Shown here: positions 5,278 to 8,300 of the stretch, piece by piece | Position numbering within the stretch: position 1 is the stretch's first letter | Layout of the letters: every line of letters begins with the position of its first letter | Assembly: GCA_937944035.1 (NCBI GenBank) | Contig: CALDZQ010000213.1 | Span: 1-8,300 of the forward strand | DNA length: 8,300 nucleotides | Source: an uncultured Neomegalonema sp. | Lineage (GTDB): Bacteria; Pseudomonadota; Alphaproteobacteria; Rhodobacterales; Rhodobacteraceae | Reading direction: 5' to 3' | Notes under the pieces: generated by a model | The model's database searches: none | Told to the model about the DNA's origin: nothing | What the model saw: the letters and a program-made list of their open reading frames with translations, nothing else | Translations under genes and position numbers: made by a program

Positions 5278-5855
5278 TCGTCCTCGGCCTCACCGGGTCC
5301 ATCGCGATGGGCAAATCAACGACGGCGCAGATGTTCCGCGAGGCCGGTATTCCGGTGTGGGATGCGGATGTGGCGGTTCATAAAGCTTACGCGAAAGGCG
5401 GTTCTGCCGTCGCTCCCGTTGGCTCGCTGATCCCCGCCGCTGTGAAAGGTGGCGCGCTTGACCGCGAGGTGATGCGTCAGGCGATTGGGGAAAACCCGCT
5501 TCTGCTGCCGAAAATTGAAGCAATCGTTCACCCCATCGTCGCGGCGGATCGCGGGCGCTTTATCGCGGAGGCGGATGCTGACATCATCGTTCTCGACATC
5601 CCGCTTCTGTTTGAAGTTGGTGCTGATAAGCTGTGCGATGCGGTTGTGGTCGTCACCGCACCGGAAAATGTGCAGCGCGACCGGGCGCTTGGAAGAGCGG
5701 GGATGACAGAAGACCGCTTCGCTGCGATGCTGGCCAAGCAGATGCCGGATGCCGAAAAGCGGGGCAGGGCGGATTACCTGATCGACACATCCTTGGGGTT
5801 GGAATCGGCCCGGGCCCGTGTTGCGGCGATACTGGAGAAGATAGCGGATGATTGA
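5274..5855 (+). CDS. coaE: Dephospho-CoA kinase
   Basis: CoaE phosphorylates the 3'-hydroxyl of dephospho-CoA's ribose using ATP, the last step of coenzyme A synthesis. The protein is 193 residues. It has the P-loop GLTGSIAMGKST (5-16), DAD (30-32) with His36, an HP pair (86-87), DIPLLFE (108-114), the KQMP lid motif (155-158) and ADYLIDTS (167-174). I chose GTG 5274 as the start. It overlaps the aroE stop (GTGA), has AGGGGG just upstream, and places the P-loop at residue 5 as in the family. The open frame continues upstream to an ATG-like codon at 5211, but that would add 21 glycine/alanine-rich residues inside aroE with no family match. It overlaps dnaQ by 8 nt. Confidence 0.94.
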   Translation: MIVLGLTGSIAMGKSTTAQMFREAGIPVWDADVAVHKAYAKGGSAVAPVGSLIPAAVKGGALDREVMRQAIGENPLLLPKIEAIVHPIVAADRGRFIAEADADIIVLDIPLLFEVGADKLCDAVVVVTAPENVQRDRALGRAGMTEDRFAAMLAKQMPDAEKRGRADYLIDTSLGLESARARVAAILEKIADD

Positions 5856-6549
5856 AAAACGCGAAATCGTCATGGATACCGAAACCACGGGCCTTGATCC
5901 GAAAGACGGCCACCGCGTCGTTGAGATCGGTGCGTTGGAACTCATCAACCATGTGCCGACGGGCAATATCTTCCACGAATATATCAATCCCCGCCGCTCT
6001 ATGCCCGCAGAAGCCTTCGCGGTTCATGGGATCAGCGATGGCGATCTGGCCGATAAGCCGGCCTTCGAGGAATTTGCCCAGCCATTCATGGATTTCATCG
6101 GCGATGCCACGCTCATCATCCACAACGCCCCGTTCGATGTGAAATTTCTCAACTTCGAGCTTGGCCGCACCGGGCTTGGCCCCATCCTGATGGATCGCGT
6201 GATCGACACGCTACAGATCGCGCGCGAGAAATTCCCCGGCGCTCAGAACAGCCTCGATGGCTTGTGCCGCCGCTTCGCCCTGGACAACAGCAAGCGTGTG
6301 AAACACGGGGCGCTTCTGGACAGCGAGATCCTCGCAGATGTGTACCTGGAGCTTTGCGGCGGCAGGCAATCGGCTTTGATACTTGATGCGGAGCAGAGCA
6401 GAGAGAAAAAGCTGGAGCGGGTGGATTCAAACTACACCGCCAAAAAACGCCCCGATCCCCGCCCCGCTGCCCTCAGCGCTGACGACCTCGCCAAACACAC
6501 TGCGTTCATCGCCGATCTGAAGGGCGAAAACCTGTGGGGCCGTGAATAA
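5848..6549 (+). CDS. dnaQ: DNA polymerase III epsilon subunit (3'-5' proofreading exonuclease)
   Basis: Epsilon removes misincorporated 3' nucleotides during replication as part of the polymerase III core. The 233 residues show a complete DEDDh exonuclease: Exo I DTETTG (D10, E12), Exo II HNAPFDVKFL (D97) and Exo III HGALLDSEILADVY (H153, D158). The five-residue H-D spacing matches E. coli epsilon. The exonuclease domain is followed by GGRQSALIL (171-179), which sits where E. coli has its QTSMAF clamp-binding motif. A charged linker then leads to a C-terminal segment ending in GENLWGRE, comparable to the alpha-binding tail of E. coli epsilon. This favours true DnaQ over a generic DEDDh nuclease. 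It is the last gene of the operon. By hand count the coding strand has more C than G here, unlike aroE and the DUF299 gene. Confidence 0.94.
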   Translation: MIEKREIVMDTETTGLDPKDGHRVVEIGALELINHVPTGNIFHEYINPRRSMPAEAFAVHGISDGDLADKPAFEEFAQPFMDFIGDATLIIHNAPFDVKFLNFELGRTGLGPILMDRVIDTLQIAREKFPGAQNSLDGLCRRFALDNSKRVKHGALLDSEILADVYLELCGGRQSALILDAEQSREKKLERVDSNYTAKKRPDPRPAALSADDLAKHTAFIADLKGENLWGRE

Positions 6550-6585
6550 CCAGAGCTATTACGAGAAAAGCCGGTAGGTTTTTTT
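6549..6585 (+). terminator. Possible weak terminator after dnaQ
   Basis: A run of seven T (6579-6585) follows a weak potential hairpin: ACC (6549-6551) can pair with GGT (6573-6575), and GCT (6554-6556) pairs with AGC further in. The stem is short and interrupted, so intrinsic termination is doubtful. The position between two convergent genes is what makes it plausible. Confidence 0.3.
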
Positions 6586-6600
6586 GAATCGGAAATCACT

Positions 6601-7356
6601 CTATTTTATTTTTTGATTTAAAATCAATAGGTTAGATAGTTTTCCAACCTGCGCTTCCGCCAGCGTCCCGCAATCTTCCACATCCTCACCCACGCTCAAG
6701 CGGCAAAAATCATAGCTGCCCATATCCAGATTGAGCGCCATGACGGGCGAGAATCGTTCCGCAATATCCAGTGCGGCGGCATGAAGTGTCAGCGGCGGGC
6801 TGTCATACACCCCGTAACTGCCGTCTTCGCGTGTGAACAACACCCGACGCCGGAATCGCGGTGCGCTATCGCGGGGTTTTGTATCCACCTTACCATCCAC
6901 CACCAGCATATGGCTTTGCAGTGCAGACCAGCCCTGCTCCTTGGCAATCGCGAGAAATGCCTTCCGCTCGGCCTTTTTTCTCAGGTTCCAATTCTCATCA
7001 TCAACCGCCACGCGCTCGACATGGTGCAGGGACAGCGCACCATTATTATCGATCAGTGCCAGCCCGTCCCAGCCTTGCAGATACGGATCATACGCTTCAC
7101 CGCTGCTCAGGAAAAACCCTTCCGGTTCGCGGGCTTCGCCGCTGGTATAGGTTCCGGTAATCACCAACCGCCGTTCGCCCTTGGTCGTACTCGACGCCGG
7201 AATTGCCGGATCGCGCAGCAACACGACGGAGGCGGCGGTATCCCCCGCGCAACTCATAAACAGCAACCCGGCTTGCTCTTTTGTGCATTCCGCGCGCGCG
7301 GGTGTACCGATCAGCAACGCGGTCAGCATCGCCAAAGATAAAACGTTAGTCCGCAT
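6601..7356 (-). CDS. Secreted protein resembling phosphodiester glycosidase (NAGPA/DUF2233) family
   Basis: The 251-residue protein begins with a clear signal peptide (MRTNVL, hydrophobic core, TPARA, likely cut after residue 22), so it should be periplasmic or outside the cell. Four cysteines remain after cleavage (24, 36, 218, 229) and could form two disulfides. Several blocks echo the NAGPA/DUF2233 fold: EGFFLSSGEAYDP...GLALIDNNGAL (79-107), LQSHMLVVDGK (146-156), RRVLFTREDGSYGVYDSP (170-187) and ALNLDMGS (207-214). The last two correspond to the family's 'R..iG...dG' and 'AL.LDGG.S' segments. Here LDMGSYDFC replaces the usual glycine-rich LDGGGSS, so activity may be altered. No substrate can be named. 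The ATG lies within the 3' end of creD (11-nt overlap), implying co-expression with it. The family call is from remembered motifs and is moderate; secretion is firmer. Confidence 0.55.
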   Translation of the reverse strand: MRTNVLSLAMLTALLIGTPARAECTKEQAGLLFMSCAGDTAASVVLLRDPAIPASSTTKGERRLVITGTYTSGEAREPEGFFLSSGEAYDPYLQGWDGLALIDNNGALSLHHVERVAVDDENWNLRKKAERKAFLAIAKEQGWSALQSHMLVVDGKVDTKPRDSAPRFRRRVLFTREDGSYGVYDSPPLTLHAAALDIAERFSPVMALNLDMGSYDFCRLSVGEDVEDCGTLAEAQVGKLSNLLILNQKIK

Positions 7357-8300
7357 CCGCCCACCAATTCACATTCCGTGTCGCCACCATCGTAACTGCA
7401 ATGCTCAAGAAAGCCGCAACGGCCCCGATCAGCAACGCATAATCCTGACTTTGCAAGAGAAGATACAAAAACCCGTAAAGCGTGACAAACGCCGCAAATG
7501 CCATCCACGTCGCCCTGCCGCCGCCCAAAGCCGTGGCGACATAGCCCGTCAGCAGCACAATCGTCGCCCCCGCCGCAATCAGATAGGCGGGCGTGAATCC
7601 GATCTGCTCACTCAGTGCCAGCAGCAGCAGAAAGAAGACGCATTCCGCGAGGCCGACCAAAAGATACTGCACAGCATGGGTCCGCTTGCCCGTCGCGCCC
7701 TCGATCAGGAACACCGTCAGGAAGGACAGCCCCACGAACAGCACCGCATATTTCAGCGATCGTTCGACTTTCTGATAGAAGTTCACGGGCTGATAGAAAG
7801 ACACGCCAAAGCTGCTGTTGTTAATCGCCGATCCGAGATGGCTGTTCTTGGAAACAGTCCATGTCGCCGGAAATCCCCGCGCGAGATAGGGTACGGACCA
7901 TGACGCTTCAAACCCGGCGTCGCTGATGCTGCGTGTCTTCGGCAGGAAAGCGCCGTTAAAGCTGGGATGAGGCCAGTCGGAGGCAATCGTGACATCCGTC
8001 TGCCGCCCTAAAGGCGCCACATGCAGCCGTCCACTGCCGCGAATATTCAAATCAAAATCGAACGCGCCATCCCCGCCGCGCGGGTCGCCAATGGTTGCTT
8101 GCAGCAAGCTGCCAGATCCGAAGTTGGGCGTGAGCACCCGGCCGCCTTTGTAATCGGGTGAGGCACGAAACGCCCGGTTTGCCGCCCTGCTTTGCGAGGC
8201 AAACGCGGGTTCAAACGGGATGTCTTCACCCTTCCAGTTCACATTCACATTATTCTCAAACGCGCGCGAATCAGAGACCTTCACCGCCAACACCGCTTTG
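7346..8300 (-). CDS. creD: Inner-membrane protein CreD, N-terminal part outside the window
   Basis: The frame is open to the window edge. It covers about the last 317 residues of a family that is roughly 450 long, so the first membrane segment and some periplasmic domain are missing. The GTG at 8293 is unlikely to be the true start, because family-like sequence (KAVLAVKVSDSR) runs through it. Recognisable blocks are NFGSGSLLQATIGD, SFNGAFLPKTR, GFEASWSV.YLARGFP, FGVSFYQPVNFYQKVERSLKYA, and the conserved membrane region containing QYLLVGLAE, LALSEQIGFTPAYLIA, LYGFLYLLLQSQDYALLIG and a final TRNVNWW. Five membrane segments follow the periplasmic part. CreD belongs to the CreBC two-component regulon in E. 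coli and is associated with envelope stress and beta-lactam response. Its biochemical role is unclear. No creB or creC is visible here. It shares an 11-nt overlap with the downstream secreted protein. Confidence 0.92.
   Translation of the reverse strand, partial: KAVLAVKVSDSRAFENNVNVNWKGEDIPFEPAFASQSRAANRAFRASPDYKGGRVLTPNFGSGSLLQATIGDPRGGDGAFDFDLNIRGSGRLHVAPLGRQTDVTIASDWPHPSFNGAFLPKTRSISDAGFEASWSVPYLARGFPATWTVSKNSHLGSAINNSSFGVSFYQPVNFYQKVERSLKYAVLFVGLSFLTVFLIEGATGKRTHAVQYLLVGLAECVFFLLLLALSEQIGFTPAYLIAAGATIVLLTGYVATALGGGRATWMAFAAFVTLYGFLYLLLQSQDYALLIGAVAAFLSIAVTMVATRNVNWWADAD

Noticed and set aside
5316..5987. 223-codon minus-strand open frame across coaE and dnaQ
   Set aside because: It is antisense to two well-supported genes, has no recognisable motif, and has no plausible role given the compact operon.
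1..8300. GANTC enrichment across the whole window
   Set aside because: GANTC sites are also common in the wzz-like, hemE and DUF299 genes, so only the tight cluster at 2672-2699 seems notable, not the overall density.
1..8300. Mobile elements, CRISPR arrays, tRNA or rRNA genes, defence systems
   Set aside because: I looked for transposase-like proteins, spaced direct repeats, tRNA cloverleaf patterns and toxin-antitoxin or restriction motifs and saw none.

Overview
The window looks like an alphaproteobacterial chromosome at or beside its replication origin. The evidence is gene order. A leftward hemE-hemJ pair faces a rightward DUF299 kinase/phosphorylase-maf-aroE-coaE-dnaQ operon across an AT-rich gap. 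The same hemE/DUF299 junction carries the origin in Caulobacter crescentus and Rickettsia prowazekii. The gap holds DnaA boxes, a perfect TTAA-N7-TTAA CtrA-type site, clustered GANTC (CcrM-type) sites and several inverted repeats. I cannot name the genus. Coding DNA is moderately GC-rich, and the gap falls to about 30% GC in hand-counted stretches.

Layout, left to right. Bases 1-946 (minus) are an incomplete Wzz-type polysaccharide chain-length protein. Bases 947-1131 are non-coding and hold a 9-bp inverted repeat. Bases 1132-2598 (minus) are hemE and hemJ, two haem-synthesis genes 3 nt apart. Bases 2599-3008 are the candidate oriC. Bases 3009-6549 (plus) are five genes, each overlapping the next by 4 or 8 nt: the PEP-synthase/PPDK regulator, a Maf nucleotide pyrophosphatase, shikimate dehydrogenase, dephospho-CoA kinase and the DNA polymerase III epsilon proofreading subunit. 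After a short convergent gap, bases 6601-8300 (minus) hold a secreted protein resembling the phosphodiester glycosidase (NAGPA/DUF2233) family, and the C-terminal part of CreD, an inner-membrane protein whose gene overlaps it by 11 nt.

The genes beside the origin are housekeeping genes transcribed away from it, so they run with replication. The creD pair would run against replication from that origin. The enzymes themselves are ordinary. The most rewarding parts are the fine structure of the intergenic origin region and the uncharacterised secreted partner of CreD. I found no sign of a defence system, CRISPR array, insertion sequence, prophage or RNA gene.
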